A stretch of DNA of 13,691 nt from JBAXBF01 sp034429745 (lineage in GTDB: Bacteria > Chloroflexota > Anaerolineae > Anaerolineales > DRKV01), in NCBI GenBank assembly GCA_034429745.1, contig DAOUFY010000046.1, positions 1 through 13,691 on the forward strand. The letters run 5' to 3'. The translations under genes and the position numbers were made by a program. Positions 13,687 to 13,691 of this stretch are shown here, one piece after another (the first letter of the stretch is position 1; each line of letters opens with the position of its first letter). Below the pieces are notes generated by a model, which ran no database searches, had not been told where the DNA came from, and saw only the letters and a program-made list of their open reading frames with translations.

Positions 13687-13691
13687 CTCCT
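13687..13691 (-). promoter_or_regulatory. Ribosome site of the lipoprotein gene at the window edge
   Basis: AGGAG on the minus strand lies 8 nt before the ATG at 13676-13678 and confirms the start. The sequence further upstream is not in the window. Confidence 0.85.

Noticed and set aside
1..13691. CRISPR arrays, insertion sequences, tRNA or rRNA genes, riboswitches, defence islands
   Set aside because: No regularly spaced repeats, transposase motifs, terminal repeats, cloverleaf sequences or conserved riboswitch cores were seen. A dynamin alone is not enough to call a defence system.

Overview
The window is an AT-rich bacterial chromosome segment made almost entirely of tightly packed, intact genes. 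It contains no mobile element, CRISPR array or RNA gene that I can see. The best guess for the host is a low-GC member of the Chloroflexota, probably Anaerolineae. This is inference from gene style and not from a marker gene. The clues are the L32 / Asp23 / NusB / TatA / TatC cluster, a TatC with a long N-terminal extension, a sigma factor paired with a zinc-less membrane protein carrying a 'PRxEFVxxLRxRI' motif, a secreted protein with starch-binding-like modules, and a bacterial dynamin.

Layout from left to right. (1) At 1-1093 on the minus strand there is a sigma operon: an ECF-type sigma factor, an 87-residue single-pass membrane protein that is a candidate anti-sigma factor, and the N-terminus of an ABC exporter cut by the window edge. 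(2) At 1280-3010 on the plus strand, transcribed divergently from the sigma gene, is a dynamin-like GTPase. The 186-bp divergent spacer has two TATAAT boxes, a 10-bp inverted repeat and an 11-bp palindrome. (3) At 3007-6487 on the minus strand is a five-gene operon read as asp23-like, nusB, tatA/B, tatC and a secreted CBM20-like protein. Gaps between its genes are only 2-15 nt. (4) At 6657-6842 on the minus strand, rpmF (ribosomal protein L32) has a perfect consensus sigma-70 promoter and its own terminator. (5) At 7029-7928 on the plus strand is a UbiA-superfamily prenyltransferase, followed at once by a strong hairpin terminator. That hairpin lies inside the beginning of an unrecognised open frame (7918-8550). 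(6) At 8535-13678 on the minus strand is a complete nucleoside-type ABC importer in the order lipoprotein, double ATPase, permease, permease. This matches the Bacillus subtilis nupNOPQ (yufNOPQ) order, with an intrinsic terminator between the lipoprotein and ATPase genes.

How the parts work together. The importer would bind nucleosides (or a related ligand) outside the membrane with the lipoprotein and bring them in through the two permeases, powered by the double-domain ATPase. The internal terminator should give more lipoprotein than membrane complex. The Tat genes build the folded-protein export machine, and the gene behind tatC encodes an exported protein. The sigma factor, its membrane partner and the dynamin together suggest an envelope-related response, but this rests only on position. 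No stretch longer than about 300 bases lacks an open frame. The least certain stretch is 7990-8534, which holds only the orphan frame.

I see no obviously new multi-gene system. The most interesting leads are the orphan frame overlapping the terminator, the zinc-less anti-sigma candidate, the possibly shortened CBM20-like protein attached to the tat operon, and the shared operator-like repeats in the sigma/dynamin spacer.
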